The notes: generated by a model not told the origin, from the sequence alone. A stretch of DNA of 64,000 nt from Algoriphagus sediminis (GCF_030403435.1 NZ_JAUEPH010000002.1:372001-436000), one strand, 5' to 3'. Shown: positions 34,431-44,419, counted from the first letter of the stretch. Numbers and translations: made by a program.

Positions 34431-35282
34431 TCAATAATCACCAAGAGTTTCCGGAAGCTGTCCTAAGGCATCAGCAAGCTGCTCATCGCTAGGGGCGATA
34501 CCATGCCATTTGTGCGTTCCAACCATAAAATCCACTCCATAGCCCATTTCGGTGTGAAGCAAGTTCAATACTGGTTTTCCTTTTCTAGAAAGCTCCTTGG
34601 CTTTTTCTAATCCCTCCAATACAGACTTCATGTCATTCCCCTCATGGGTATCGATCACGGTCCAACCGAAGGATTCATACTTTGCCCGCAAATCAATCAA
34701 ATCCATGATTTCTTTGGTAGGCCCGTCGATTTGTTGACGATTCAGGTCAATAGTTGCGATCAGATTATCCACCTTCCAGTGAGCTGCATACATGGCTGCT
34801 TCCCAGATTTGACCTTCTTCCTGCTCACCGTCTCCCATCAGGATGTAAACGGTTTTATCATCCTTGTTTAGCTTCTTTGCCTGAGCTGCCCCGATGGCTA
34901 CAGAAAGACCCTGACCTAATGATCCGGAGGCTATTCTGATTCCAGGAAGATGCTCATGGGTAGCTGGATGGCCCTGAAGCCTGGAATTGATTTTCCTAAA
35001 AGTCTTCATTTCATCGATAGGGAAGTAGCCCGAACGTGAAAGTACACTATAGAATACAGGTGAAATATGACCGTTTGATAGGAAAAAGACATCCTCATTC
35101 AAGGCGTTCATATTGAACTGAGGGTCATGATCCATCTGGTCAAAGTAAAGACCGACAAAAAATTCGGTACAGCCTAGAGAAGCTCCAGGGTGTCCAGATT
35201 GGACAGCATGCACCATCCTCAGGCAGTCTCGACGTACCTGAGAACAGATGCTTTCCAATTCTTCAATAGATTTTTTCTGCAT
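34431..35282 (-). CDS. Transketolase, N-terminal (diphosphate-binding) subunit
   Basis: A 283-residue protein equal to the first half of transketolase. The TPP diphosphate/Mg motif is GDGEQEEGQIWEAAMYAAHWKVDNLIATIDLNRQ (GDG ... N), and SGHPGASLG and ASGSLGQGLSVAIGAAQ are the expected substrate and cofactor loops. It is co-transcribed with the C-terminal subunit and with bcp upstream (14 bases). Catalysis: transfer of two-carbon ketol units in the non-oxidative pentose-phosphate pathway. Confidence 0.93.
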   Translation of the reverse strand: MQKKSIEELESICSQVRRDCLRMVHAVQSGHPGASLGCTEFFVGLYFDQMDHDPQFNMNALNEDVFFLSNGHISPVFYSVLSRSGYFPIDEMKTFRKINSRLQGHPATHEHLPGIRIASGSLGQGLSVAIGAAQAKKLNKDDKTVYILMGDGEQEEGQIWEAAMYAAHWKVDNLIATIDLNRQQIDGPTKEIMDLIDLRAKYESFGWTVIDTHEGNDMKSVLEGLEKAKELSRKGKPVLNLLHTEMGYGVDFMVGTHKWHGIAPSDEQLADALGQLPETLGDY

Positions 35283-35296
35283 GTGCTTAGTAAGGT

Positions 35297-35746
35297 TTAT
35301 TTTAAAATCTGGCCGGTATGATCTTTGGTTTTCACCTTGGAGATAATCTCCTCGATCTTACCTTCTTCGTCAATGATAAAAGTGGTACGTGCAGTACCCA
35401 TGTATTTTCTTCCGTACATGGACTTTTCCACCCAGGTACCATATAGATCATGGACCTTTTTGTCTGGATCGGAGATCAAAGAGAATGGCAGGGACTGCTT
35501 CTCAATAAATTTTACATGTGATTTTTCAGAATCACTGCTGATCCCAAGTACCACATATCCAGCTTTCTGCAAAGCCTCATAATTATCTCTGAGGTTACAG
35601 GATTGAGCTGTACATCCAGGGGTATTGTCTTTAGGGTAAAAATAGAGGACCACTTTTTTGCCTCTGTAATCCGATAGTTTGATGGTTTCTCCGCTTTCGA
35701 TGGGAGCTTCAAAATCTGGGGCCATTTGGCCGACTTCTAATGACAT
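35297..35746 (-). CDS. bcp: Thiol peroxidase, BCP-type peroxiredoxin
   Basis: A 149-residue cytoplasmic peroxidase. [21 protein letters not shown] carries the peroxidatic Cys45 and the resolving Cys50, the atypical two-Cys pattern of [14 protein letters not shown] and [13 protein letters not shown] are the following conserved segments. It reduces hydroperoxides using thioredoxin. It is 22 bases after the M23 gene and 14 bases before the transketolase genes, so it is likely co-transcribed. Confidence 0.95.
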   Translation of the reverse strand: MSLEVGQMAPDFEAPIESGETIKLSDYRGKKVVLYFYPKDNTPGCTAQSCNLRDNYEALQKAGYVVLGISSDSEKSHVKFIEKQSLPFSLISDPDKKVHDLYGTWVEKSMYGRKYMGTARTTFIIDEEGKIEEIISKVKTKDHTGQILK

Positions 35747-35768
35747 GTTTTACTTTTTTAATGAATGA

Positions 35769-37646
35769 TTAATTAATGGTTCCGGTCCACTCAGCCACAT
35801 TGCCAGCTTCATCGGTAACCTTCAATACAACTTCACCTTTTAAGGGTTGTTTATCCAATGTTTCAGACCAAATCACGGCTTGCTTATGTTCGTATCTCAT
35901 AAGCACCCATTCTCCGTTTACCCTTGCTTCAAAGTTATTAATTCCAGAGAGATTATCTCGGATCACAAATCTTATTTGAGAGGAATTGATTCGAATGGGC
36001 TTGATACTTGGTTTTTCTAGATCCTGTGCTAGTGCAAAGTTTCCGAAATTACGCGTTTCAAACTCAATACTTCCTTCTTTCCATTGCCCACCCGCAAAGG
36101 ATTTACTTCCATTTCCAGAGACTCTGTAAACATGAGTTTTGTCCCGCTGAAAACTACCAGGTGATATGTTCCAGTCTACTTTAATTGGGTTCCAAAGAAA
36201 TTCTTCAGATGTATGCAAATGGAGTCTTTTGGCATTTCCGCTTCCAGAAGAACTCATTCGGAGGAAAAGGTCTTCCAAAAGGCTTTCTTCTTCAAAAGTC
36301 ACTTGGGCTTCAGGGCTTGCAAAGAGTAATTCCGTTTCATAGGGAATTCTTCCAAGAACCTCTGGCTCCAGTACTTCCGAACAAATATCCACCATATCCG
36401 GAATTCCAAAATTCATATCCCATAAATAGGTTCGGCTTCTGGAATCCTGATAGGCGGGAAGCATCTCAAAAGTATTTTCTCCCACAAAAAATTTAGCGAG
36501 TCCACCTTCTGACGAGATGGGAGCAGTGATTTCCATGATGTTTTTATGGTAGTCGATTTGTGCTCTGCTCGAAGCCGTTTTACTATTGACCTGAGTTTCC
36601 AGAGCTCTTCCCTCCATAGTGAATGACACAGTTCTTTGATTTCCTAATGCATCAATGAGCTTTAATTCATAATCTTTACTTTCACCATTTTCAAGAGAAA
36701 TATGACCCGCTGAATCATGTTTTGGAGAAATGAAGTCGTATTTAAGCGACTTCTGCTTGTATAGTTTTGTGAATCGGTTTCTATGGGTATGAAGTAAAAA
36801 TTGGCGGGTCAAATTATAATCGACCTTATCTACAGTCAAATTGAGCAATAAGGAATCCTCTTCGATAATTTGAAAATTTGGGAAGCCATTGCGATTGCTA
36901 GCTCCATCCAAGCGATCAAAGCTTCGTACTTCTATTCCGACCTTACCGGTAATTTGGATGGTGCTGGGAAGTTTATAATCACGTCCGGTAGATTGAGGGG
37001 TAATCTCCAGCCTTTCGAATCTTCCATTTATTCTGGAGTTTATGTCCAGAGGTACAAAGGCAATGGACTGAGGAGTGGGTGCGGTTTGATCTATGATTTC
37101 CGGAAAACCGAATAGGAGAGGGTCCATGGCCCGATCTAAACTGTCGCGGATTTCAAAATGGAGATGAGGTCCTCCTGAGCTACCCGTGTTTCCTCCATTG
37201 GCTATTTGCTCGCCTTGCTTCACAGGAAGCTCTCCTGGCTCTGGGTACACTTCAAGTGAGTTTTGCTCTGCCTCATACATTTTGCTTAGGATGTACTTGG
37301 TCAGCTTATCATTGAAGTTTCTTAGGTGTCCATACACTGTGATTTGGCCATTTGGGTGCTTGAGATAAATCACATTCCCATACCCATATGTGGATATCTT
37401 TATTCTTTGTACCCAACCGTCAGCAGCAGCAAAAATCGGTTCACCTGATTGCCCGCCAAACTTGAAGTCCAGACCAGCATGAAAGTGGTTTGGTCGGAGC
37501 TCCGCAAAGTTCCCAGAAAGGTAGTTTCTATCGCCAGGCCTAACAGGAGAGATATAGTAGTCTTGTACCACCTCTTGCGCCAAGAGGGAGGTAGAAAAAG
37601 CTAAAAATAGACTGAAGAAAAGGAGTCTATTTAATTTCAAGTTCAA
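35769..37646 (-). CDS. M23 family metallopeptidase (LytM-type), exported
   Basis: A protein of about 625 residues from a probable TTG start at 37646; the only in-frame ATG, at 37706, overlaps the upstream gene by 80 bases and adds a non-signal-like stretch. From the TTG the sequence LKLNRLLFFSLFLAFSTSLLAQ is a clear signal peptide. The M23 domain lies near residues 35-200, with zinc ligands in HFHAGLDF and HLHFE and the active-site region GHLRNFND. The C-terminal ~400 residues are beta-rich and may be Ig-like domains. Predicted role: peptidoglycan cross-link cleavage. Confidence 0.85.
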   Translation of the reverse strand: MNLKLNRLLFFSLFLAFSTSLLAQEVVQDYYISPVRPGDRNYLSGNFAELRPNHFHAGLDFKFGGQSGEPIFAAADGWVQRIKISTYGYGNVIYLKHPNGQITVYGHLRNFNDKLTKYILSKMYEAEQNSLEVYPEPGELPVKQGEQIANGGNTGSSGGPHLHFEIRDSLDRAMDPLLFGFPEIIDQTAPTPQSIAFVPLDINSRINGRFERLEITPQSTGRDYKLPSTIQITGKVGIEVRSFDRLDGASNRNGFPNFQIIEEDSLLLNLTVDKVDYNLTRQFLLHTHRNRFTKLYKQKSLKYDFISPKHDSAGHISLENGESKDYELKLIDALGNQRTVSFTMEGRALETQVNSKTASSRAQIDYHKNIMEITAPISSEGGLAKFFVGENTFEMLPAYQDSRSRTYLWDMNFGIPDMVDICSEVLEPEVLGRIPYETELLFASPEAQVTFEEESLLEDLFLRMSSSGSGNAKRLHLHTSEEFLWNPIKVDWNISPGSFQRDKTHVYRVSGNGSKSFAGGQWKEGSIEFETRNFGNFALAQDLEKPSIKPIRINSSQIRFVIRDNLSGINNFEARVNGEWVLMRYEHKQAVIWSETLDKQPLKGEVVLKVTDEAGNVAEWTGTIN

Positions 37647-38238
37647 GCATTTTTTTATCCCCAATAAACCCTTCCAAATGATCACCGATTTGTACAGGAC
37701 CCACACCCGCTGGAGTACCCGTGTAAATCAAGTCTCCTTTTTTAAGTAGAAAAAACTGTGAAACGTATTCGATGATGGTTCCGAAATCAAAAAGTAAATG
37801 GCTTGTATTTCCTTTTTGCCGGGTCTCTCCATTCACGTCTAAATGAAAATCAATATTGCCCAAATCCTGAAATTCAGAAACCGGCATAAATTCACCAATT
37901 GGGGCAGAACCATTGAAACCTTTTGCAATTTCCCAGGGTAAACCTTTCTCCTTGCACTCTTGCTGCAAGTCTCTTGCAGTGAAATCAATTCCCAAACCGA
38001 TTTCTTCGAAGTACCTATGGGCGAATTTTTTTTGAATAAATTTTCCCGGTTTACAAATCTTCAAAACCAATTCAATCTCATGATGAACATTGTTTGAAAA
38101 ATCCGGATAATAAAAAGGCATTCCCGGCTTAAGAATGGCCGTTTCTGGTTTCAGAAAAACCACCGGTTTCGAGGGCTTTTCATTCTTCAACTCCTCAATG
38201 TGAGCGGCATAGTTTCTGCCTATGGCTACTACTTTCAT
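37627..38238 (-). CDS. Fumarylacetoacetate hydrolase family protein
   Basis: A 203-residue enzyme counted from MKVVAIGRNY at 38238, the usual start in this family; an ATG at 38253 adds five residues and overlaps the upstream gene by 8. The FAH fold is plain: IGRNYAAHIEELKNEKPSKPVVFLKP at the start, HHEIELVLKI with the metal-binding Glu residues, FTARDLQQECKEKGLPW, and IYTGTPAGVGPV near the end. The family breaks C-C bonds of acylpyruvates or fumarylacetoacetate; small forms like this often act on acylpyruvates or oxaloacetate tautomers. Its stop overlaps the start of the M23 gene. Confidence 0.92.
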   Translation of the reverse strand: MKVVAIGRNYAAHIEELKNEKPSKPVVFLKPETAILKPGMPFYYPDFSNNVHHEIELVLKICKPGKFIQKKFAHRYFEEIGLGIDFTARDLQQECKEKGLPWEIAKGFNGSAPIGEFMPVSEFQDLGNIDFHLDVNGETRQKGNTSHLLFDFGTIIEYVSQFFLLKKGDLIYTGTPAGVGPVQIGDHLEGFIGDKKMLELEIK

Positions 38239-38245
38239 TTTGGTT

Positions 38246-38932
38246 TTAGTCAACAGGCATAAAAGTGATCACAACTTCGCCAGATTCATTGAAGAATTTC
38301 ATTTCACCATTCGAAATTTCATACGAGCGAGTGTTGATCAAGGCTTGAGAAACTGCGTTTTCTAACTCCATATTTTCACAAGCCATAAGCGTAGCCATCC
38401 CGGGACTCAGCTCAAGGTTTTTGCCATCATTCACTTTGATTCCACCTCTGACCGTGTTGCAGCCCATATTTCCAAAATAGTTCTTATCACTGGCATTAAA
38501 TTCAAAGCTGAGTGCTTCTCCAGAATTCGGGTTTTTTGGGTCTGTGAATTCCCCAACAGAGGTGACCTTGTAAATATTAGTCAGTCGGAGGGCAGGATCC
38601 GGATTTGAGCTAATCACTTCAATCAATTCATAGATCTTGGAACTAGCATCAGCTGGAATGGGCTCAGGCCGATCGGTGACTTTAACCTTGATTTGATAGA
38701 TGTTGCCAGGCTGATAGTCGAAACCTTTTATTCCAGCATAATGAAGGGTCCATCCTTCAGGATCCAGAGTTTCGTTTGATTGTACCTGGAAGCAGGTCAT
38801 CGGTCCAACCCCTTCACAGTCCACTTTGGAACTATTGATCCACCAGGTTTCTATATTTTCCTCTTCCATCGGTGTGTTGCATGAAATAATTAATAATACT
38901 AAAAAACAAAGGCTGTACGTGTACTTTTTCAT
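38246..38932 (-). CDS. Lipoprotein with DUF4377 and META domains
   Basis: A 228-residue lipoprotein (lipobox IISCN). Residues about 28-100 match DUF4377 (WWINSSKVDCEGVGPMTCFQVQ, YQIKVKVTDRP). The C-terminal half is a META/HslJ-like domain: GCNTVRGGIKVND, then LATLMACENMELENAV, and a VVITFMPVD end. These domains bind or stabilise unknown outer-membrane partners. It ends inside the FAH gene region and starts 3 bases after the SGNH hydrolase, so the genes form an operon. Confidence 0.87.
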   Translation of the reverse strand: MKKYTYSLCFLVLLIISCNTPMEEENIETWWINSSKVDCEGVGPMTCFQVQSNETLDPEGWTLHYAGIKGFDYQPGNIYQIKVKVTDRPEPIPADASSKIYELIEVISSNPDPALRLTNIYKVTSVGEFTDPKNPNSGEALSFEFNASDKNYFGNMGCNTVRGGIKVNDGKNLELSPGMATLMACENMELENAVSQALINTRSYEISNGEMKFFNESGEVVITFMPVD

Positions 38933-38935
38933 AGT

Positions 38936-39631
38936 CTAGAAGTTTATTTGGTTCACTTTTTTAGAGAGCTTTTCAGCCCAGTCGGCATATATGGCTCCGC
39001 TAGGGTGGAGGCCATCACTTGCTACGCCTTCCGGCAAAGCTCCTTTTACTCGGTACTCCTCAGTGATATCGATGTAGGCTACGCCATACTTATCACAGAT
39101 CTCCTTTTTCTTCTGATTGTACTCATCTATCTCCGCTGCGTTTTTCTCCTTATCGGTGCCCCTGGAAGTAGCAAATGGAGTCACTCCCCAATCAGGAATG
39201 GATAAAACTACCACGTGGTTTGGAAGATCACCTGCAAATCCTATTGCTCTGAGAAGCATTTTCTCAAAATCAACCGCATAATCTTCAACGGGACGTCCTC
39301 TATATTGATTGTTTACTCCAATTAATAAAGTAACTAAATCATAAGATTCCGAAAGATCTTCTGCCTCATTAATTCCGGCATCAAGCTCATCAACAGTCCA
39401 TCCGGTTTTGGCTATAATTCTTGGATTGTCCCATGCATCTGGTTGTTCGAGCAGGGGCATAAGTTGATTAGGGTAGCGCTGATCTTCCTCCACACTTTCC
39501 CCAATGGTATAGCTGTCACCTAATGCTAAATACGTTAGCTTTCTTTCTTCCATTTGATCGCTTTTTGGGTTTTGGCTACAGCCAAAAAGGCTTGCTAAAA
39601 TGAATGTGAATATTAGAACTGTTTTCACCAT
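38936..39631 (-). CDS. SGNH/GDSL hydrolase lipoprotein
   Basis: A 231-residue lipoprotein (lipobox LFGCS). GDSYTIGE supplies the catalytic Ser of block I, LIGVNNQYRG the Asn block, and DGLHPSGAIYADWAEKL the Asp-x-x-His pair of block V. Esterase, lipase or acyl-polysaccharide deacetylase activity is possible; the substrate is unknown. It starts 3 bases after the S66 peptidase stop and ends 3 bases before the META-domain gene. Confidence 0.92.
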   Translation of the reverse strand: MVKTVLIFTFILASLFGCSQNPKSDQMEERKLTYLALGDSYTIGESVEEDQRYPNQLMPLLEQPDAWDNPRIIAKTGWTVDELDAGINEAEDLSESYDLVTLLIGVNNQYRGRPVEDYAVDFEKMLLRAIGFAGDLPNHVVVLSIPDWGVTPFATSRGTDKEKNAAEIDEYNQKKKEICDKYGVAYIDITEEYRVKGALPEGVASDGLHPSGAIYADWAEKLSKKVNQINF

Positions 39632-39634
39632 GGT

Positions 39635-40675
39635 TTAAGAGAATAACTTTTGATCAAGAGAGATTCTTCCATTATCTGCATCCATTGTTGCCATGGCTCC
39701 AACAGGAATAATGAACTGCTTGGGAACATGACCGATCATGGCACCAGTGTAAGCAGGGACTCCAAGGGGCAGAAGATAGTCATCCATCACCTGATCTACG
39801 GTTAGAGAACCATATCCACCACCTGGGGTACAGTCCGTACATTGTCCGAAAACCACCCCTCTTACAGCATCAAGAGTACCATTTAATTTCAAGGTACTCA
39901 TCATTCGATCGATTCGATAGGGATCTTCTCCAATGTCTTCAATAAATAATATAGAATCTTGAAAATCAGGGTAATACGGAGTTCCTGATAAAGCCGTTAA
40001 AACAGTTAAGTTTCCGCCCAATAACTTACCAGAAGCAGTGCCTCCTTTCAAAGTTTGAATTCGATTGGCTTTCACCACTAAATCATCTCCTTTTGGCATG
40101 ACGTTTTCAAAAGTGGCCTGCTCTTGATCAAAAAATATTTTTTCAAATTGATCCACATTGAAACTATTCCAACTTCCTGAGCCATTTGGGCCATGAAAAC
40201 TTACCAGCCCAGTTTGTGATTGAATGGCACAGTGAAGAGCTGTGATATCAGAATAACCCAGAAGTGGTTTTGGGTTTTTCTTAATCAAATCATAATCCAG
40301 GAAGGGTAGAATCCGAGCAGCTCCCGAACCCCCGCGAATGCAAACCACCGCTGCAATTTCAGGATCTGCAAACATGCCATTCAGGTCCGCGGCTCTTTCT
40401 TCATCGGTGCCTGCCAAGTGACCTCTTCTGTTTTTTAAATTAGCCCCTTCTTTTACTTGAAAGCCAAGACCTTCCATAGCCTCCTTTGCAAAAGTAAATT
40501 GCATACGATCAGCTGTGGCAGCCGATGGGCTAATTAATCCCACTGTATCGCCTTTAGCGAGAGATCTAGGTAAGATTTGATCTGCAACATTTACTTTCTT
40601 TTGCCCTGCAAGGGAGGAAAAAGGTGCTGCTGCTGAAGCTAAAAGAAGTGATTTTAGGAAGGTCCTTTTTTGCAT
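39635..40675 (-). CDS. S66 family LD-carboxypeptidase (muramoyltetrapeptide carboxypeptidase)
   Basis: A 346-residue exported enzyme with signal MQKRTFLKSLLLASAAAP. The S66 core is present: LAKGDTVGLISPSAAT, CIRGGSGAARILPFLDY, and the nucleophile Ser in LLGYSDITALH. GQCTDCTPGGGYG and GMIGHVPKQF give the later conserved parts. It removes the terminal D-Ala from peptidoglycan tetrapeptides during recycling. It is at the head of a tight run with the SGNH and META-domain genes. Confidence 0.92.
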   Translation of the reverse strand: MQKRTFLKSLLLASAAAPFSSLAGQKKVNVADQILPRSLAKGDTVGLISPSAATADRMQFTFAKEAMEGLGFQVKEGANLKNRRGHLAGTDEERAADLNGMFADPEIAAVVCIRGGSGAARILPFLDYDLIKKNPKPLLGYSDITALHCAIQSQTGLVSFHGPNGSGSWNSFNVDQFEKIFFDQEQATFENVMPKGDDLVVKANRIQTLKGGTASGKLLGGNLTVLTALSGTPYYPDFQDSILFIEDIGEDPYRIDRMMSTLKLNGTLDAVRGVVFGQCTDCTPGGGYGSLTVDQVMDDYLLPLGVPAYTGAMIGHVPKQFIIPVGAMATMDADNGRISLDQKLFS

Positions 40676-40769
40676 GTTTGATGGCTGGTGATATAAGACC
40701 TGAAGTTAGCTTTTTTCGACCTTTCAGGAAATTAGAAACGTGCTTTTTGTACCAGTGGTTTGGACACTA

Positions 40770-42059
40770 TCAAAGCATATCCCTAATCATCACCATCACT
40801 TTTTCCATTTCCCTTCGGACCACTGAGGCCTTGTAGGGGTAATTAGTATTCATGAATGCAAAGGCAAAGGTTTTACCACTTTTGGTTTTAATTAGGCCAA
40901 CCAGACTGTGGTTATTACTCATGGTTCCCGTTTTAGCAAAAATGTAAGGTTCTTGAGCTTGGTAGCTGGTTTCCAAGGTGCCGGAAACTCCGCCCGTGGG
41001 AAGTATCTCAAACAATTGTTCATCAGGTACCATTCGGTACAATTTCTCAAAAAGAGCGATCATCGATCTTGGAGTGAATAAATTATGTCTGCTGAGTCCA
41101 CTTCCATCCACCCAGTTTGGAATGTCTGGTAAATCAAACAAATATGTTTTGAGCATATATTCAATGGCCCTTTCTGTATCCAGTCGTTCAAAAAGCCGGT
41201 CAGAGACCATTAGCATCAGTTGTTCTGCGAGGAAATTATCGCTTTCCAACATCATTTCTTTTAAAATAGGGAATAAAGGTTCTCCCCTCAAAAGGGTATG
41301 GCTTTCAGGTAAACTATCCGGGCTGTAGAACCAGTTTCTGTTGGTCTCTTCTGCTGCCAATGAAACAAACAACTCTGGACTCATGATCAAGGGAATATAT
41401 TCTTCCCGGCCTCGGAAATTATTTGGATTATAAGAAAAGGTGTTGCTGTGGAAATCTCTCTCCAATTCCCTGATGGTTCGATTTGTGATGTTTATATCCT
41501 TCTGGAATCGTGCTGGAAATACTTGAGGCCTTCCGTTTACTTTTCGAACATTCAGAAGATTTCCCCGGAGTGGTAGGGGACTTCGCTCTGCAGAATAGTC
41601 ATAGTAGTAATCATCCCATTGCCAGCCATATCCAAAAGCCGGGCTGTCCATATTGGAATCTGAAAAAATCACTGTTTCATGGGCCAGAATAAGCTTTGTG
41701 AGAGCTTCATTTTCAAAGTCCAAATATCCCCAGGTGGGATCACCAGATCCCCAGATTCTCAACGTGTCCCCCGAACTCACATAGCGTGCCGTCTGTGTGC
41801 TATCACCCAGAATGGCTATGCTTGAAAAGAGAGTGAAAAGTTTTGTCGTGGATGCAGGGATAAATCGCAGTTGGCTGTTTTTCTCATAAAGTACCATCTG
41901 ACTGTCCAGGTCATACAGCATAAACCCTGTGAGATGTCCATTAAAAAAGCTTCTTTCCCCCAGTGCCAACTCAAGTTTTGAGAACTGATCTTTGCTCAGC
42001 TGAGCAAAGGAAAAGTTTAGAATGAAGACGGAAAAAATGAAAAGAATAAGTCTTTTCAT
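40770..42059 (-). CDS. Penicillin-binding protein 4 type D-Ala-D-Ala carboxypeptidase (S13)
   Basis: A 429-residue exported S13 peptidase (signal ends NFSFAQL). All three penicillin-binding motifs are visible: FIPASTTKLFTL (SxxK), ESDNFLAEQLM (SxN) and FAKTGTMSN (KTG). The domain between them is shorter than in E. coli PBP4, as usual in Bacteroidota. It acts in the periplasm on peptidoglycan pentapeptides or cross-links. It overlaps the DUF423 gene by 4 bases. Confidence 0.94.
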   Translation of the reverse strand: MKRLILFIFSVFILNFSFAQLSKDQFSKLELALGERSFFNGHLTGFMLYDLDSQMVLYEKNSQLRFIPASTTKLFTLFSSIAILGDSTQTARYVSSGDTLRIWGSGDPTWGYLDFENEALTKLILAHETVIFSDSNMDSPAFGYGWQWDDYYYDYSAERSPLPLRGNLLNVRKVNGRPQVFPARFQKDINITNRTIRELERDFHSNTFSYNPNNFRGREEYIPLIMSPELFVSLAAEETNRNWFYSPDSLPESHTLLRGEPLFPILKEMMLESDNFLAEQLMLMVSDRLFERLDTERAIEYMLKTYLFDLPDIPNWVDGSGLSRHNLFTPRSMIALFEKLYRMVPDEQLFEILPTGGVSGTLETSYQAQEPYIFAKTGTMSNNHSLVGLIKTKSGKTFAFAFMNTNYPYKASVVRREMEKVMVMIRDML

Positions 42060-42439
42060 TGCACGCGTTTTTTAACTGCAAAAATGATGGTCATCCAACC
42101 TAGAATGAGAGATAGACCTCCAAAAGGTGCCACGGCTCCAAATCTAGAGATTCCTGTCAGCGAAAGGGCGTAAAGAGATCCTGAGAAAAACAGGATTCCG
42201 ATTACAATAAATAAAGCCGCCCATCTTAATTTCTTCCAGTGGGGCTTTACCACATAGGTAATTCCAACAGCGACAAGTAGCAGAGAATGGAAAAATTGAT
42301 AGGAAACAGCGGTTTGGAAAGTTTCAGTCCTTCCTGATTCCTCCAGAACCTCTTGTAAGCTATGAGCACCAAAGGCACCAATAGCGACGGATAAAGCTCC
42401 AAAAACTGCGGCAAGCTGGATTATTTGTCTTCCTTTCAT
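42056..42439 (-). CDS. DUF423 family membrane protein
   Basis: A 127-residue inner-membrane protein with four hydrophobic helices and the family opening AAVFGALSVAIGAFGAHSL. The end FGAVAPFGGLSLILGWMTI is also typical. The function is unknown in all bacteria. It overlaps the S13 gene by 4 bases and follows yggS by 3, giving a yggS-DUF423-PBP4 operon. Confidence 0.92.
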   Translation of the reverse strand: MKGRQIIQLAAVFGALSVAIGAFGAHSLQEVLEESGRTETFQTAVSYQFFHSLLLVAVGITYVVKPHWKKLRWAALFIVIGILFFSGSLYALSLTGISRFGAVAPFGGLSLILGWMTIIFAVKKRVQ

Positions 42440-42442
42440 TTC

Positions 42443-43126
42443 CTATTCTTTGTTAGGGTAATTTCTTGGGCCGAAAATAGCAGAACCAATTCTGACCATG
42501 GTACTTCCTTCTTCCTGGGCGATTTTGTAATCTCCACTCATGCCCATGGAAAGTTCTGTGAAGTTTGATAGCAGGGGGGAATCCATTGATTTTATCTCTT
42601 CAAATAGATTTTTTAGCCCTCGAAATTCTTTTCTTATCTGGGCTTCATCATCTGTGTTGGTGGCCATCCCCATTAGACCTTTTACTTCAACATTTTTGAG
42701 GCTAGAAAACATTTCTGAATTCAAAAGCTCTAGCACCTCCTCTTTATCGAATCCGAATTTACTTTCTTCTTCGGCAATATGGATTTGTAGAAGAACGGGG
42801 ATTTTTCGATTTACTTTTTCCCCTTGCTTATTTATTTCTTTCAGTAACCTCCCGGAATCCACTCCATGAATTAAAGCCACGTAGGGGGCTATATATTTTA
42901 CCTTGTTTCGCTGGAGATGACCAATCATGTGCCAGCGAACATCATTTGGCATTTTTGGCTGCTTCCACTGGAGTTCCTGTACCTTGTTTTCCCCAAAATC
43001 CCTGACACCAGCTTCATAGGCTTCCTCCAGTAATTCAATGGGTTTGGTTTTGGAAACTGCGACAAGTGTGCAATCCGGGTTAATAAAAGATTCTTGTGTT
43101 TTTTCGAGGTTTTCTCTCAGTGACAT
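42443..43126 (-). CDS. PLP-homeostasis protein, YggS/PROSC family
   Basis: A 227-residue pyridoxal-phosphate-binding barrel. CTLVAVSKTKPIELL carries the cofactor Lys26, and ARDFGENKVQE-type text is present as GVRDFGENKVQELQWK. WHMIGHLQRNKVKYI, GLMGMATNTDDE and LSMGMSGDYKIAQEEGSTMVRIGSAIFG are the standard conserved blocks. It buffers free PLP in the cytoplasm and has no known enzymatic reaction. Confidence 0.95.
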   Translation of the reverse strand: MSLRENLEKTQESFINPDCTLVAVSKTKPIELLEEAYEAGVRDFGENKVQELQWKQPKMPNDVRWHMIGHLQRNKVKYIAPYVALIHGVDSGRLLKEINKQGEKVNRKIPVLLQIHIAEEESKFGFDKEEVLELLNSEMFSSLKNVEVKGLMGMATNTDDEAQIRKEFRGLKNLFEEIKSMDSPLLSNFTELSMGMSGDYKIAQEEGSTMVRIGSAIFGPRNYPNKE

Positions 43127-43213
43127 GCGGGATAAGCCTATTTTCTAGTTTTGGTAAATATAAAGCCTGTAAAAGAATAAGTAGAATGAATTCATATTGT
43201 TCTTTGAACAAAA

Positions 43214-43243
43214 AAAATCCCCTGAAATAATTTCCAGGGGATT
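43214..43243 (-). terminator. Terminator of the alanine dehydrogenase gene
   Basis: The stem AATCCCCTG/CAGGGGATT with extra inner pairing GAAAT/ATTTC lies 20 bases after the ald stop; on the minus strand it is followed by a run of T. Confidence 0.88.
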
Positions 43244-43262
43244 CTAAAACACTCTTTCAGGT

Positions 43263-44387
43263 TTAATCCAAATCCATCAGGTACTTGTCTACTAATGCAA
43301 ATGGCAAATCAAATGCGTCAGCCACTGCCTTATATACAATCTCACCCTGAATGATATTCAATCCTGGTTTTAAATTTTCATTATCATTACATGCTTGCTT
43401 CCAGCCCTTATCCGCCAATTGAATAGCATAAGGAAGAGTGGCGTTAGTTAGTGCCAGGGTAGAAGTATAAGGAACTGCTCCTGGCATATTTGCTACACAG
43501 TAATGAACCACATCATCAATGATGAAAGTAGGATTTTCATGAGTAGTGGGCTTACAAGTTTCTATACAACCTCCCTGGTCTACTGCTACGTCCACAAGTA
43601 CTGTTCCCGGCTTCATATCCTTCAGCATATCTCGGGTAATCAGATGAGGAGCTTTAGCACCTGGGATCAAAACAGCTCCAATAATTAGATCTGCATCTTT
43701 GATCATATCCCGAATGTTATACTCATTGGACATCATGGTATTGACATTTGCCGGCATCACATCTTCCAGATATCTCATTCTCGGCAAAGAAACATCCATA
43801 ATGGTAACATCAGCACCAAGCCCAGCTGCCATCCATGCAGCCTGAGTTCCTACCACACCCCCTCCAAGAATTAAAACCTTTGCAGGAAGGACACCTGGTA
43901 CACCTCCGAGGAGAATTCCTCTTCCTTTAAGAGGCTTTTCGAGATAGTTTGCTCCTTTTTGAACTGACATTCTTCCGGCCACTTCTGACATAGGCACCAA
44001 AAGGGGAAGACTTCTGTCAGGTGCTTCTACAGTTTCATAAGCCAGGCAAACTGATTTGCTATCAATCATTGCCTTTGTCAAGGGTTCATGAGAAGCAAAG
44101 TGGAAATACGTGAATAAAAGCTGATCCTCTTTTATCAAACCATACTCTGGCTCGATTGGCTCCTTCACCTTCATGATCATCTCTGCAATCGCGTAAGTGT
44201 CCTCGATGGTTGGGAGGATTTGCGCACCTGCGCTCACATATTCATCATCAGAGAATCCACTACCGTCACCTGCAGTATGCTGAATGTATACGATATGGCC
44301 TCTTTTTACGAGTTCTTTGGCACCTGCTGGAGTCAGCGCCACTCGGTTCTCATTGTTCTTAATTTCTTTTGGGACACCAATTATCAT
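43263..44387 (-). CDS. ald: Alanine dehydrogenase
   Basis: A 374-residue enzyme, the usual length. [20 protein letters not shown] opens the family, [17 protein letters not shown] and [27 protein letters not shown] (nucleotide-binding Gly-rich loop) follow, and [26 protein letters not shown] holds the substrate-side segment. It interconverts L-alanine and pyruvate with NAD and ammonia. It stands alone with its own terminator, and a -7 box TATCTTTG lies about 35 bases upstream. Confidence 0.96.
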   Translation of the reverse strand: MIIGVPKEIKNNENRVALTPAGAKELVKRGHIVYIQHTAGDGSGFSDDEYVSAGAQILPTIEDTYAIAEMIMKVKEPIEPEYGLIKEDQLLFTYFHFASHEPLTKAMIDSKSVCLAYETVEAPDRSLPLLVPMSEVAGRMSVQKGANYLEKPLKGRGILLGGVPGVLPAKVLILGGGVVGTQAAWMAAGLGADVTIMDVSLPRMRYLEDVMPANVNTMMSNEYNIRDMIKDADLIIGAVLIPGAKAPHLITRDMLKDMKPGTVLVDVAVDQGGCIETCKPTTHENPTFIIDDVVHYCVANMPGAVPYTSTLALTNATLPYAIQLADKGWKQACNDNENLKPGLNIIQGEIVYKAVADAFDLPFALVDKYLMDLD

Positions 44388-44419
44388 GATATTTGGATTT
44401 GGAGATTGAATATTTTGCG

